Positions 45,234-57,118 of a stretch of 64,000 bases of DNA are shown here, in pieces (within the stretch, counting starts at the first letter, position 1; each line of letters starts with the position of its first letter). Source of the DNA: Chelydra serpentina (lineage: Eukaryota > Chordata > Testudines > Chelydridae); the NCBI GenBank assembly GCA_037349315.1, contig JBAIAC010000133.1:992001-1056000 (forward strand). Reading direction: 5' to 3'. The notes beneath the pieces were generated by a model, which worked only from the letters and a program-made list of their open reading frames with translations, was not told where the DNA came from and searched no databases. The position numbers and the translations under genes are program-made.

Positions 45234-45306
45234 AGAAGAAAGATCCACGGAACAAGATACAACCAGGAAAGAGACGATGGAGATTCATCACTTAGCCAAT
45301 GGAAAA
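45234..45306 (+). repeat. 73 bp templated filler at a duplication junction
   Basis: This short segment is a copy of the CBP-5 3' UTR (25,361-25,433: 'agaagaaagatccacggaac' to 'cttagccaatggaaaa'). It sits between the end of copy A of the 8.4 kb duplication (45,233) and the start of copy B (45,307). It matches CBP-5's form ('ttcatcacttagccaatgg') and not the CBP-8 form ('ttcaccacttagctaatgg'), so the source lies about 20 kb away or was an allele of it. Confidence 0.88.
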
Positions 45307-45530
45307 CACTTCCTTATCTACTTTCTCTACACCAATCATGATTTTATAGGTCTCAATCATATCTCCCCTTAGCCATCTCTTTTCCAAGCTGAAAAGTCCC
45401 AGTCTTATTAATCTCTCCTCATACAGAAGGCGTTCCATACCCCTAATCATCTTTGTTGCCCTTTACATGACCTCTGAAGGCGTCCTCCACCCTTATACTT
45501 ATAGAATTCTATGATTCTATAGAATATTTA
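45307..45530 (-). mobile_element. CR1 remnants at the left edge of copy B
   Basis: The minus-strand nested CR1 is cut at its 5' part here, followed by the tail of the plus-strand CR1 ('acatgacctctgaagg'). It keeps the ancestral 'ccatacccctaatcat' that the 29.5 and 37.0 kb copies have lost. Confidence 0.75.
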
Positions 45531-46141
45531 GAGCAGGGAAATATATTCTTTTTGTAATATTCATTTATTGATTCCCATTCTAAAAGAAACCAGTGTAACA
45601 AGGGGGTAACTCCCTCCTCTGCACAGGAGTGCTATTGGCCAATTAAAATACCCAATTCTCTTCTCACTTATGGGCTTGAGTGGGATTGATGCAGTGCATA
45701 GGGCTGGTACTGACCATCGGCACAGGGGAGAATTTCACCCAGAGTGCTTTGGAAAGAAAGAATGGAGGAGAAAGGAAAACCAGAAAGTCAATAATGTAAT
45801 GCCACATATTTTTTAATGGGAATGAGCAGTGCACTTTACATTGTAGAATGAATTAATGCAGAGCACAGAGAATATATTTTCCGGGTTACAATAGGAGCTA
45901 CAAGCAATCACTATCTAAAAAGTGTGCATTTCACACAAGATATTCTACTGGTTTTCTTTCAGCTGTATATTTGCAAATTATGTCCCATTTTCATCAAATT
46001 AAGTTCTTGTTGTAGACCTTTCAGCATCAAATAGGATAAAGGACAAGAGGAGCTGCAAAACTCATTGTCCATTAGGTGAGTGGGGAATTGTCGTCTTCTA
46101 TTTGATTTCCTGGTTGTTTCTTGTTCCGTGGATCTTTCTTC
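45531..46141 (-). other. CBP-9 3' UTR, poly(A) signal and 3' flank
   Basis: Minus-strand ATTAAA at 45812-45817. Confidence 0.75.
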
Positions 46142-46540
46142 TTAACATGGGCCACAGTTGCCAAAGCGGGAAGAATAGCACTTCCTACCATATCTCTTCC
46201 CATACCCGCATAGGCCCCCGTATCCAGCACCATACCCAGCACCGTATCCACCTCCATAAGCACCCCCAGAACCAACTGAGCCACCGAAACTACCACCTCC
46301 ATATGGGCCCCCATATCCGTAGGGTAAATTTGGTAAAGTGCTTCCCACGACGCTGTCTTGAGGGCAGGTAGCGAGAATAGGTCCCGGGAATCTCACGACA
46401 ACCGGTGGTGCATAGACCACTGCGCTCGAGTCGCCGCACGATGTGACACAAGGCTCGTTCCAGGCATTAACATATGGGTCTGGGCAGATGTCGGGATAAC
46501 ATGGCGGGCGGGGGTAACACAGAGATTTGCTGGAAGACAT
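46142..46540 (-). CDS. Corneous beta-protein CBP-9 (132 aa)
   Basis: Like CBP-6/7 it has Ser 6, Asn 25 and the RFGNCGPC end, but the tail reads [16 protein letters not shown] (no Glu; YGAG twice), as in CBP-5 and CBP-11. Within the coding sequence two stretches agree with CBP-11-type DNA ('atacccagcaccgtatcc' near 46,230 and 'gcgagaataggtcccg' near 46,371), while the flanks follow CBP-7. This suggests a short gene-conversion tract. The start codon follows the acceptor at 46561-46564. It is tail-to-tail with CBP-8 and head-to-head with CBP-10. Confidence 0.96.
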   Translation of the reverse strand: MSSSKSLCYPRPPCYPDICPDPYVNAWNEPCVTSCGDSSAVVYAPPVVVRFPGPILATCPQDSVVGSTLPNLPYGYGGPYGGGSFGGSVGSGGAYGGGYGAGYGAGYGGLCGYGKRYGRKCYSSRFGNCGPC

Positions 46541-47220
46541 CTTTTGTGATTGTCGTATACCTGAAACACACAGTGGAGAGCAAAATAAACATTACACACA
46601 ATTCTGAGTGTTAGAAGAGATTCAGAGCTCTCTGTTTCTTGAGGACACTTCAATACAACCCTAAATCTTCTTATTAAACCTTCAAAAAGCTTTCCTGCCC
46701 TATTCAGAGTAAACCACATTTTCACTGTTGAAAGACAACCATTAAGCTAGGAAGAATGCTTAAAATGAGTGGTTATTATCCCTTGTAGCAGGTTAGAGGC
46801 TCAGTTCAAGTGACTTGACCACCATTGCTTAGCGAGTTACTGGGTGACCTGGGAGAAGAACTCAGGCCCTCCTGATTTATATTAATGATAGTATTGAGCA
46901 TGTGAACTCCAGGATCTACTAAATGCTCCTACTGAGAATGGTCTCCCATTGTACTGCACCCTCTATATGGAGAGAGGAGAATTCCCAAAAGTAATTATTT
47001 GGAATGGAGGGGTCCCAATTCCATATGTAGATTTGAAAATCCCAACCTTCTCTTTCTAAGACTGCATCCACCAAGTTCAGCAATTGACAAGCTAGAGAAA
47101 ATCTCCTACGGAAAGCAAGCGGCCCCCTTCCCCAACGTCTCTAAAGTCACAGAGTATTGGTGATGAATTCAATTCATATTTAAAACTATCACTAAAACCA
47201 ATTGAGTGAAATAGACTTAC

Positions 47221-47258
47221 CCAGTGCACCAAGGGGATGAAATCAAGAGAAGTGGATA
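47221..47258 (-). other. CBP-9 non-coding exon 1
   Basis: Donor GT at 47219-47220 (minus strand). The intron is 46561-47220 (660 bp). Confidence 0.77.
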
Positions 47259-47280
47259 GAACAACCTGCAGTTCCCAGCA

Positions 47281-47610
47281 CTTTTATATGCTTTCTTAGC
47301 CAATGGGAAGCAGAGGAAACACCCTTTATGCACTGAGACCTGATCATTAACCAAACCAAATGTTTTCTTGCCTGGCTAATTCCTTGAATTGTTGTAATGG
47401 CTTTGATCATGGCTAGTCAATTACTCAATTCTCAGTCCCACATAGGATGACATGCATATTACACCCTACATTTCCTGTCATCTTAAATCTTTATAGCAAG
47501 AAAGATTCCTGGTATCATCCTACTAACTTCCTTGGTGTCAACACAGGAATAAATCTAGTTCCATTGCTTTCATTCTGCTTTGAATTATTTCACGGTATGA
47601 GGGTGAGTCA
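47281..47610 (-). promoter_or_regulatory. CBP-9 promoter: AP-1, CCAAT, TATA
   Basis: Minus-strand TATAAAAG at 47281-47288, CCAAT at 47300-47304, AP-1 (TGAGTCA on the plus strand) at 47604-47610. Confidence 0.82.
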
Positions 47611-50005
47611 AGGATCTATCACTAGCACAATCTGCTGTCATGCCCAGGATTTCATGTTAGTTCATTATATCCAGACTAGAATCTAATGAATGGTAAGGTG
47701 TTTACCTCGGAACTCCTTGGTGGATGGGAGAGTTTATTCGGGGGTATGCTTAAAATCCCCAGCTGTAACTCTTCTCTATGTGTTTGAGCAAACATATTTT
47801 TGAAATCCTAGGATGAATTTTTAATCTGTTCAATAACCTTCAAACAGGCCTTCTGGGTTACAATACTCCCCTGGAAACAGGGTAGTACAAATCCTAGTGT
47901 TAAGTTAAATCCCTTAATTCAAAATAGAACTGAAGCAGGATCAAAGTGGTTCATATTATTTATGGTCACCCCTGATTCTCAGCCTAATGCTATTAGACAT
48001 TCCAGTCTGAAGAGATGTCCCGTCAAATGATCAGTGGATTTAAGTCAGGCACTCACATGGGGATCACAACAGAACACCCAAGGCCAAACTATGGCGGGCT
48101 TCCTCTAGATTTGCAGTTTAAAGTGGGAGTAGTTGAATGGAAAGAGTGCAGTGCTGTATAAAGGGTTGGGATTAAAATCTTGGAACGTCATCTCCATCCA
48201 TGACCTAAGAAGACAGTGGTGTTCTTCTGAGACAATACTCCTCACAAAGCTCAGGAAGACTCACATGAGTGATGGAAAAAAGGCTACTTAGTAATGGGGG
48301 AGGATTACTGACATTTGAGCTTCCAGAGGAAATAAGAGTAAGCCAGAGTATGCTCAATTTTAGTACAGGATGCAATGAAGTCCATGTTACTTAGAAGAAA
48401 AAATGTTTTGCTCAGAGAACTCCTCTCATTACTGGCATCTGTTGTGATCCCTTTTTAACGCTATTAGTTAATTCTCACTCCCAGACTGTATGACATGCAC
48501 ATGGAACCATGGACATTGCTTTCCTGCAAGGATTTCATGCCCGTTCTTTAAAACCAGTCTCATGTCCATTTAAAATTTATCCAGGGATCTCTTTAGCGAG
48601 GAACTGAGATTTTCTTCATATGCTTAGGATACCCACCTAGAGCTATTTAATATGGGCCCTGATCCCATGCCCAATGAAATCCAAGGGCATCTTTCCAATG
48701 AGTTGAGATTACTTCAAATATGGCCCTGTGGTTGGCAATCCTCTCCTCAAGAAAGGGCCAGCTAAAGACTCTGCACCAAGTAATAAGTCCGTATACACTC
48801 CATCTTAGCCATGATGTATCTTCTCTTCATCTTTTCAGGAAAAGTATCCTTAATTCTTTAGGAATGTCGATACTTTTCTTTAACAAGCAGTTCTGACACT
48901 AGTTGAAAGGTCTCATGTCTTTCCATTTAAAGAGAAGCATTGAAGCTGAAGATTTCAAACGTGACTGGAGATTCCTGGTTCCCGCTTGAGATACTTTATA
49001 GGAAATTGGGCTCCAGAGAGCAGGAACTGAGCACATTTGAAACACAGGGATCTTCATGGTGTCCGAACTAGGGCACCAAAATCACTAGTCATTTTGAAAA
49101 TCCTGGCCTTGTGTTTAGTGAAAGAAGTCTTGGTCATTGTTGCTAAATCATTAACCTACCTTTTGTTTACTTGGTAAGCTTCGTAGAGTCTTTTTGTCCA
49201 CCTACTTTCCTGGGCCTAGATGGTGCTGATGAGGGTGTATATAGCAGTTGAAATAAATTTGAGCAATGGTGGGGTAGTTTCTAGAAGAGAAGGACCTTAC
49301 ATCCTTTGCTAAGGTAGATCATGCCCTGAATTAATCTAATTTCTGCTGGAAGTGCATTCCTCAACTATCTCATCATGACAAAGAAGGCTCTATTTCCAAC
49401 TCTCATGAGAGTCTTCCTTGGGCTTTCTTTGTCAGGAGCACTGACCCAGAAGAAAACCACCCTCTTGTGGTGATGCAGTTTCAATATTTTAATCCCAAAT
49501 CTTTACACAACACTGCAATAGGGGGACCCTTAGGTGTCCTGTTCTGATCCTCAGGTGAGTCCCTAACCTTAAACCACTGATCACTTGACTGGACATCTCT
49601 TCGGACTGGAATGTCTATTAGCATTACACTGAAAATCAGGGTTGAACACAAATAATATGCATCACTTCGATCCTGTTTCAGTTCTACTTTGAAGTTTTGA
49701 AGGGATTTAATTTAAGCATTGGGCATGATCTGGACCTGTTTCTAGGAGAGTATAGTCACCCAGAAGGCCTGGTTTGAAGGCCATTGAAGTGACTGAAAAG
49801 GCATCAATGGATTTCAAAAACAAATTGTCTCAAACACATGGTGAAGAGTTTTGGGTGGGGATTCTAAGCATGGTGAATAATCTCCCATCCGCCAAGGAGT
49901 TCCAAGGTTAAACCCCACCTTGCTGCTAATTAGATACTAGTTTCGGTATAACGAACTAACATGGAATCCTGTGCATGACAGCAGATTGTGCTAGTGATAC
50001 ACCCC
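47611..50005. other. Head-to-head spacer between CBP-9 and CBP-10
   Basis: A near-identical copy of 39,156-41,538, including the relic-promoter remnant at about 48,370-48,780. No gene is supported. Confidence 0.55.
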
Positions 50006-50333
50006 TGAGTCACCCTCATACTGTGAAGAAATTCAAAGCAGAACATTAAAAATGGAACTATATTTATATCAGTGTTGGCATCAAGCAAGATAATAGCATG
50101 ATACCGGGAAGGTATCTTGCCCATAACGATTTAAGATGACAAACTGCAGGGTGTATTCTGCATCTCATCCTATGTTTGACTGAGAACTGAGTAATTGATT
50201 AACCTCATCAAAGCCATGACAACAATTAGAGGAATTAGCCAGGCAGGAAAACATTTGGTTTGGTTAATGATCAGGTCTCAGTGCATAAAGGGTGTTTCCT
50301 CTGCTTCCCATTGGCTAAGACAGCATATAAAAG
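50006..50333 (+). promoter_or_regulatory. CBP-10 promoter: AP-1, CCAAT, TATA
   Basis: TGAGTCA at 50006-50012, ATTGG at 50310-50314, TATAAAAG at 50326-50333. Confidence 0.82.
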
Positions 50334-50355
50334 TGCTGGGAACTGCAGGTTGGTC

Positions 50356-50393
50356 TATCCACTTCTCTTGACTCCATCCCCTTGGTGCACTGG
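50356..50393 (+). other. CBP-10 non-coding exon 1
   Basis: Ends at GTAAGT (50394). The intron is 50394-51894 (1,501 bp), the same length as in CBP-8. Confidence 0.77.
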
Positions 50394-51914
50394 GTAAGTC
50401 TATTTTACTCAATTGGTTTTAGTGATAGCTTTAAATATGAACGAAATCCTTCTCCAGTACTCTGTGACTTTAGAGATGTTGGAGAAGAGGGCATCTTGCT
50501 TTCGATAAGAGACTTTCTGTAGCTTGCCAACTGAAGACCTTAGGGATTTTCAAATCTTCATATGGGATTGGGACCCTCTTGTTCTCAGTAAATGGAGCTT
50601 GGACAGGGAAATCCCTTAGAGCATTATGACAAATGTCAGCCTCCATCTACTTTGATTATTGACTGCACTAGTCTGACTCGTTATATATAAAAATACGCAT
50701 CGCCAGATCCTCAGCTGACTTCATTGGAACTGTGACTTCATCAGAAACATTTACCTGGGCTGATGATCTGACCCTACTCTTTCCATAAAACTATGGAGAT
50801 CAGCTTTCATATATAACTATTGGACAGCAATGTGGCTGTTCTTTTCAGTTTAGTAGATACAGCTCTAGGTATAATTGAAAGCAAGAGTTTTGAAGGGATA
50901 TATAGGTGTTTTCCTGCAGGGAAAAGCTAGCCTCTGCTTTAGGTGTGCTAGAAAGAAACCCTGATTATGAGAAGTCACTCCATACTGGACAACTTCACGG
51001 TACTTGTACATTAATCTGAAGCATTAGAGGCATAATCTGAGGATGCTGCACACTATTAAAGACAGGATACTAGCCGAGATGGACAGCTGATCTTATCCAG
51101 TATGGCCATACTTAATTTGTTGGCGGTACAACTTGAAAACCGTGTCTCCAACCTCTTAGGTAATCGCCTTTCCCATCAGCATAGTGTATTTCAGTCTTTG
51201 CATGTACAGCGCCCAGCGCAATGGGGTACCATTCTCGGTTGTAGAATGTAGGAAATACAGGAATTCAAAAGATCAATTCTATCCTTACTATCAATCAGGA
51301 GGGCCTGAGTTCTAATCCCAATTTACCCTGTGACTTCCACTGAGCATCTAGTAACCTGCCATAGGGATAATAACCACTCATTTCATAGGGGTTTTGTGCA
51401 GATTAATGATTCCCTGAAGTAGTGAAAAGGTAGCTTACTGTGATTGTGCTGGGAAAGCTTTTCATTACAGTTTAAAGATTTAAAAAGAAGGGTCAGGGGT
51501 TGGATGGGGGTAGCCTCAAAAAACAGAGAGCAGGAAGACTAGAGAGGTGACAGCATGGCATGGGGATGTTAGATGGTCAAAGCAGAGGTGATCTTGAGGA
51601 AAAGTGGCCAATAAAGGCTTAGTAGATGAAGAAAAGTTCATGGATGGGACCCAAAGAAATAGGAAAGTTGCTTGGCATGGGAAGGAAGAAGACAGACTGT
51701 ACGAAGGTGTCACAGGGGTTGGTTAGACAGATGACTTAGGGTGAACAGGGCTAAAAGGAAGAAATGGGATCAGATATGGATCTTTTTTTAATTGGGCCTT
51801 CTTAGCATCTATTACCGTATTACACTAGTTGTGAATCTCCTATGTCACTGTGAATTGCGTGTTATGTTTACCCTGTCTCTACTGTGTGTTTCAGGCATAC
51901 CACAATCACAAAAG

Positions 51915-52313
51915 ATGTCTTCCAGCAAAGCTCTGTGTTACCCACGCCCACCATGTTATCCTGACATCTGCCCAGACCCATATGTTAATGCCTGGAATGA
52001 GCCTTGTGTCACATCGTGCGGAGACTCGAGCGCAGTGGTCTATGCACCACCGGTTGTCGTGAGATTCCCGGGACCTATTCTCGCTACCTGCCCTCAAGAC
52101 AGCGTCGTGGGAAGCACCTTACCAAATTTACCCTATGGATATGGGGGCCAATATGGGGGTGGTAGCTTCAGTGGCTCAGTCGGTTCTGGGGGTGCTTATG
52201 GAGGTGGATACGGTGCTGGGTATGGTGGTGGATACGGGGGCTTATGCGGGTATGGAAGGAGATATGGTAGGAAGTGCTATTCTTCCCGCTTTGGAAGCTG
52301 TGGCCCATGTTAA
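51915..52313 (+). CDS. Corneous beta-protein CBP-10 (132 aa)
   Basis: Differs from CBP-8 by one residue (Ser for Gly in [10 protein letters not shown], about residue 86). The rest is the same: Asn 25, Gln 79, core 44-59, SCGPC end. As with CBP-8, the in-frame upstream ATG at 51,792 is intronic (acceptor TTTCAG ends 51,894), so 51915 is the start. It is head-to-head with CBP-9 and tail-to-tail with CBP-11, from which it is separated by the 53.7-57.4 kb CR1. Confidence 0.96.
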   Translation: MSSSKALCYPRPPCYPDICPDPYVNAWNEPCVTSCGDSSAVVYAPPVVVRFPGPILATCPQDSVVGSTLPNLPYGYGGQYGGGSFSGSVGSGGAYGGGYGAGYGGGYGGLCGYGRRYGRKCYSSRFGSCGPC

Positions 52314-52805
52314 ACCCAGAAGAAAGATCCACGGAACAAGAAAGAACCAGGAACTGAAAGAGACGATGGAGATTCACCACTTAGCTAATGGAAAATGAGC
52401 ACCTACAACTCCCCATGAAATCAGTGGGGGTGGTGTGTAAATCAGACCTATCAATGTCTTTTCTTGTTACATGTTACCTTAACTGTATGGTCTAATAATT
52501 GTGCAACTTAGTCTTATGCTCATATTCTGCTTTGTCCTCTTTGAGGCTGAAAGATCTACAACAAGTAACTTAATCTGATGTAAAACGAGACATGGTTTTC
52601 AAATGTACAGCTGTGAGAAAGAGAACAGAACATCTTGTGTCAAATGCATCACTTTGGAGATAGTGATCGCTTGTAGCTTCTATTGTAACCGTGACTATAC
52701 AGGCTCTTTGCTTTGCATTAATTAATTCTGTAAGTGTAAACGCCGATGCTCATTCTCATTAAAAATTATGCTTCATCTTAATATTGGCCTTCTGGTTTTC
52801 CTTTC
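52314..52805 (+). other. CBP-10 3' UTR and poly(A) signal
   Basis: ATTAAA at 52758-52763. The downstream flank is replaced by the repeat at 52,806, as in CBP-8. Confidence 0.75.
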
Positions 52806-53336
52806 CAAGCTCTCATTCAATCTCTCTGGTCACTCAGTAACAGACCTAAAAGTGGCAATTCTTCAACCAAAAAACTTCAAAACCAGACTCCAGTGAGAAA
52901 CTGCTGAACTGGAATTAATTTGCAAACTGGATACCATTAAATTAGGCTTGAATAAAGACTGGGAGTGGCTGGGTCATTACACAAACAGAAAACTATTTCC
53001 CCGTGCTAAGTTTTCCCCTACGGTTACTCACACCTTCTTGTCAATTGTTTGAAATGGGCCATCCTCATTATCACTACAAAAGTTTTTTTTCTCCTGCTAA
53101 TAATAGCTCACCTTAATTGATTAGTCTCTTCTAGTTGGTATGGCAACCCCCATCTTTTCATGTTCTCTCTATATATGTATATCTTCCTACTGTATGTTCC
53201 ACTCTATGCATCTGATGAAGTGGGTTTTAGCCCACGAAAGCTTATGCCCAAATAATTTTTTTAGTCTCTAAGGTGCCACAAGCACTCCTTGTTCTTTTTG
53301 CAGATACAGACTAACACGGCAACCACTCTGAAACCT
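52806..53336 (-). mobile_element. Unclassified turtle interspersed repeat (copy)
   Basis: A copy of 44,341-44,871 carried by the 8.4 kb duplication. Confidence 0.7.
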
Positions 53337-53714
53337 GAATTTTTCCTTTGCTCCTTTCGAAGCTGAACCAAAGGGGCCAGGGAGGTGTGCAGCAACATCC
53401 CAGCCAAACAGGTCTCTTCAGAGCCAGACGAGAGACTCAAGCCATAACAAAATGCCAAGCTGGATGCAATGGATTGGGAAGAGCACAAAGCCCATGCCAT
53501 CCAGGGTAAAGGAATCCAATCTCGTTGGTCAACACCCCAATATCGGACAGTATTGGAGAGCCAAGGGGGAAAACACTGAGCGAGGGTTGCATATGAAGAG
53601 ACCAAAGAGAGGGTATTGATCTGACCAAGATGACTCAGGGAATCTATGAATAAAGCCAAGGCCAAGATTTTCAGAAGTGACTAGTGATTTGTGTTGCCTC
53701 AAGTCTCAGGTGCT
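53337..53714. other. Shared spacer fragment, no gene seen
   Basis: A copy of 44,872-45,233. After 53,698 it continues with 'tcaagtctcaggtgctcaactag', the normal continuation seen at about 28,250, so copy B has the undisturbed right edge. Confidence 0.5.
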
Positions 53715-54968
53715 CAACTAGGAGTTGGACTGGAATATTGGTATAGAAGGGTACAGCTTGCTGAGGAAGGACAAGCAGGGGAAAAGGGAGGGGGTGTTGC
53801 CTTATATATAAAAAACGTATACACTTGGACTGAGGTTGAGAGGGAAATAGGAGACAGACTTGTTGTAAGTCTCCGGGTAAGGATAAAAGAGGTAAAAAAC
53901 AAGGCTGATGTCATGGCTGGGGTCTAGTACAGACCACTTGACCAAGAAGAAGAGGTGGATGAGGCTTTTTTTTAAACAACTAACAAAATCATCTAAAGCA
54001 CAGGACTTGGTGGTGATGGGGGACTTCAGCTACCCAGACTTCTGTTGGGAAAATAACACAGCAGGGCACAGATTATCCAACAAGTTCTTGGAATGTATTG
54101 GAGACCATTTTTTATTTCAGAAGGTGGAGAAAGCTACTAGGGGAGAGGCTGTTCTAGATTTGATTTTGACAAATAGGGAGGAACTGGTTGAGAATTTGAA
54201 AGGGGGAAGGCAGCTTGAGTGAAAGTGATCATGAAATGATTAGTTCATGAATCTAAGGAATGTAGGAGGGAGAACAGCAAAATAAAGACAATGGATTTCA
54301 AGTAGGCTGACTTTAGCAAACTCAGGGAGTTGGTAGGTAAGGTCCCATGGGAAGCAAGTCTAAAGGGAAAAACAATTGAAGACGGTATTTTTTCAAAGAG
54401 ACATTATTAAGGGCAAAAGAGAAAACTATCCCACTGCGTAGGAAAGATAGGAAATATGGCAAGAGACCACCTTGGCTTAACCAGGAGATATTTAATGATC
54501 TAAAAATAAAAAAAGAGTCCTACCAAAAGTGGAAACTAGGTCAAATTACAAAGGGTAATAACAGGAGTATGTATGGACAAAATTAGAAAGGCCAAGGCAC
54601 AAAATGAGATAAAACTAGTGAGAGACATAAAGGGTAACAAGAAAACATTCTACAAACACATTAGAAGCAAGAGGAAGACCAAGGACAGGGTAGGACCATT
54701 ACTCAATGATGGGGAAAAAATAACAACAGAAAATGTGGAAATGGCAGAGGTGCTTAATGACTTCTTTGTTTCCGTTTTCACCAAGCGGATTGGTGGTGAT
54801 TTGGCGTCTAACATAGTGAATTCCAGTGAAAATGAGGTAGGATCAGAGGCTAAAATAGGAAAAGAAGACGTTAAAAATTACGTAGACAAATAAGATGTCT
54901 TCAAGTCACCAGGGTCTGATGAAATGCATCCTAGAATACTCAAGGAGCTGACTGAGGAGATATCTGAG

Positions 54969-55141
54969 GCTACGTCTACACTAGAAACTTCAAAGCACTG
55001 CCGTGAGGGGAATAGCTCAGCGCGCTCCAGCCTATCCACATAGTGCTTTAAAGCACTCAAACTTGCTGTGTCAGGGGGGTGATTTTTCACACCCCTGAGC
55101 CAGCAAGTTAGAGCGCTATAAAATGTAAGTGTAGACAAGCC
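54969..55141. mobile_element. Small MITE inside the CR1
   Basis: A 173 bp insert with terminal inverted repeats around GGCTACGTCTACAC and GTGTAGACAAGCC, flanked by CTGAG (54,964-54,968 and 55,142-55,146). The CR1 reads continuously across it ('gatatctgag' then 'tcattagcgattatc'). It also contains AAAGCACT-type inner repeats. It has no coding capacity. Confidence 0.8.
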
Positions 55142-55734
55142 CTGAGTCATTAGCGATTATCTTTGAAAAGTCATAGAAGACGGGAGAGATTCCAGAAGAC
55201 TGAAAAAGGGCAAATATAGTGCCAATCTATAAAAAGGGAAATACAGACAACCTGGCGAATTACAGACCAGTCAGTTTTAACTTCTGTACCTGGAAAGATA
55301 ATGGAGCAAATAATTAAGCAATCAATTTGCAAACATCTAGAAGATAATAAGGTGATAAGTAGCAATTAGCATGGATTAGTCAAGAACAAATTATGTCAAA
55401 CAAACCTGATAGCTTTCTTTGACAGGGTAATAAGCCTTGTGGATAGGGGGAAGCTGTAGACTTGGTATATCTTGACTTTAGTAAAGCTTTTGATACTGTC
55501 TCGCTTGTCCTTCTCATAAACAACCTAGGGAAATGCAACCTAGATGGATCTACTATAAGGTGGGTGCAAAACTGGTTGAAAAAATGTTTCCAGAGAGTAG
55601 TTATCAGTGGTTCACAGTCATGCTGGAAAGGCATAACGAGTGGGGTCCCGAAGGGAACAGTTCTGGGTCCGGTTCTGTTCAATATCTTCATCAATGATTT
55701 AGATAATGGCATAGAGAGTACACTTATAAAGTTT

Positions 55735-56221
55735 CAGAGGGGTAGTCATGTTAGTCTGTATCCACAAAAACAACGGGGAGTCCAGTGGCACCTTAAAGAC
55801 TAACAGATTTATTTAGGCATAAGCTTTCATGGGTAAAAGACCCACTTCTTCAGATGCATGGAGTGAAAGTTACAGATGCAGGCATAAATATACAGACACA
55901 TGAAGAGAAGGGAGTTACCTCACAAGTGGGGAACCAGTGTTGACAGGGCCAATTCAATCACGGTGGATGTGGTCCACTCCCAATAACTGATGAGGAGGTG
56001 TCAATATCAAGAGAGGGAAAATTGCTTTTGTAGTGAGCCAGCCACTCCCAGTCTCTGTTCAAGCCCTAATTAATGGGGTTACATTTGCAAATGAATTGTA
56101 GCTGAGCAGTTTCTCTTTGAAGTCTATTTCTGAAGTTTTTTTTGTTGAAGTATGGCTACGTTTAAATCTGTTACAGAATGTCCAGGGAGATTGAAGTGTT
56201 CTCATGTCGGCTTGTGTATGT
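55735..56221 (+). mobile_element. Unclassified turtle repeat inserted in CR1 RT
   Basis: Same family as 44,341-44,871. It is flanked by a 13 bp direct repeat, ACTTATAAAGTTT (55,722-55,734) and ACTTATAAAATTT (56,222-56,234), with one mismatch. A target repeat of that length points to target-primed reverse transcription (SINE/LINE-like) rather than a hAT transposon. It splits the RT frame just before the catalytic ADD motif. Confidence 0.78.
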
Positions 56222-57118
56222 ACTTATAAAATTTGCAGATGATACCAAGCTGAGAGGGGTTGCAAGTGCTTTGGAGGATAAGATTAAAATTCAAAATGAT
56301 CTGGACAAATTGGAGAAATGATCTGAAGTAAATAGCATGAAATTCAATAAGGACTAATGCAAAGTACTTCACATAGGAAGGAACAATCAGTTGCACACAC
56401 AAAAACTGGGAAATGACTGCCTAAGAAGGAGTACTGCAGGAAGGGATCTGGGGGTCATAGTGGACCACAAGCTAAATGAGTCAATAATGTAACACTGTTG
56501 CGGGGAAAAAAAGCAATCATTCTGGAATGTATTATCAGGAGTGTTGTAAGCAAGACACGAGAAGTAATTCTTCCAATCTACTCCATGCTGATTAGCCCTC
56601 AAATAGAATATTGTCTCCAGTTCTGGGTGCCTCATTTCAGGAAAGATGGGGACAAGTTGGAGAAAATCCAGAGAAGAGCAACAGAAATTATTAAAGGTCT
56701 AGAAAACATGACTTATAAGGGGACATTGCAGAAATTGGGTTTGTATACTCTGGAGAAGAGAAGACTGAGAAGAGACATGATAACAGTTTTCAAATATATA
56801 AAAGGTTGTTAGAAGGTGGGAGAAAAATTGTTCTTCTTAACCTCTGAGGATAGAACAAGAAGCAATGGGCTTAAATTGCAACAAGGGGGGTTTAGGTTGG
56901 ACATTAGGAAAAAATTCCCAACTGTCAGGGTGGTGAAGCACTGGAATAAATTGCCTTGGGAGATTGGAGAATCTCCATCATTGGATATTTTTAAGAGCAG
57001 GTTAGACAAACACCTCTCAGGAATGGTCTAGCTAATACTTAGTCCTGCCATCAGTACAGGGGACTGGACTAAATGACCTCTCGAGGTCCCTTCAAGTCCT
57101 ATGATTGTACGATTCGAT

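Larger units (their letters stand above)
45307..53698. repeat. 8.4 kb duplication, copy B
   Basis: The partner of 36,863-45,233. It carries CBP-9 and CBP-10. It ends at 'gatttgtgttgcc' (53,698), beyond which the two copies differ. Confidence 0.93.
53715..57118 (+). mobile_element. CR1 LINE, 5' truncated, with two insertions
   Basis: From the left it encodes part of the endonuclease domain (GGGVALYIKN at about 53,790; [16 protein letters not shown] at about 54,010). The linker region follows (54,573-54,893), then the reverse transcriptase ([13 protein letters not shown] at 55,462; [14 protein letters not shown] at about 55,640). The ADD catalytic motif region is at about 56,230 (LIKFADDTKL). 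The C-terminus (56,498-57,031) ends VKHWNKLPWE. The 3' end is near 57,118 ('atgattgtacgattcg'). Stops, frameshifts and two insertions make it inactive. It is the longest CR1 in the window. Confidence 0.88.
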
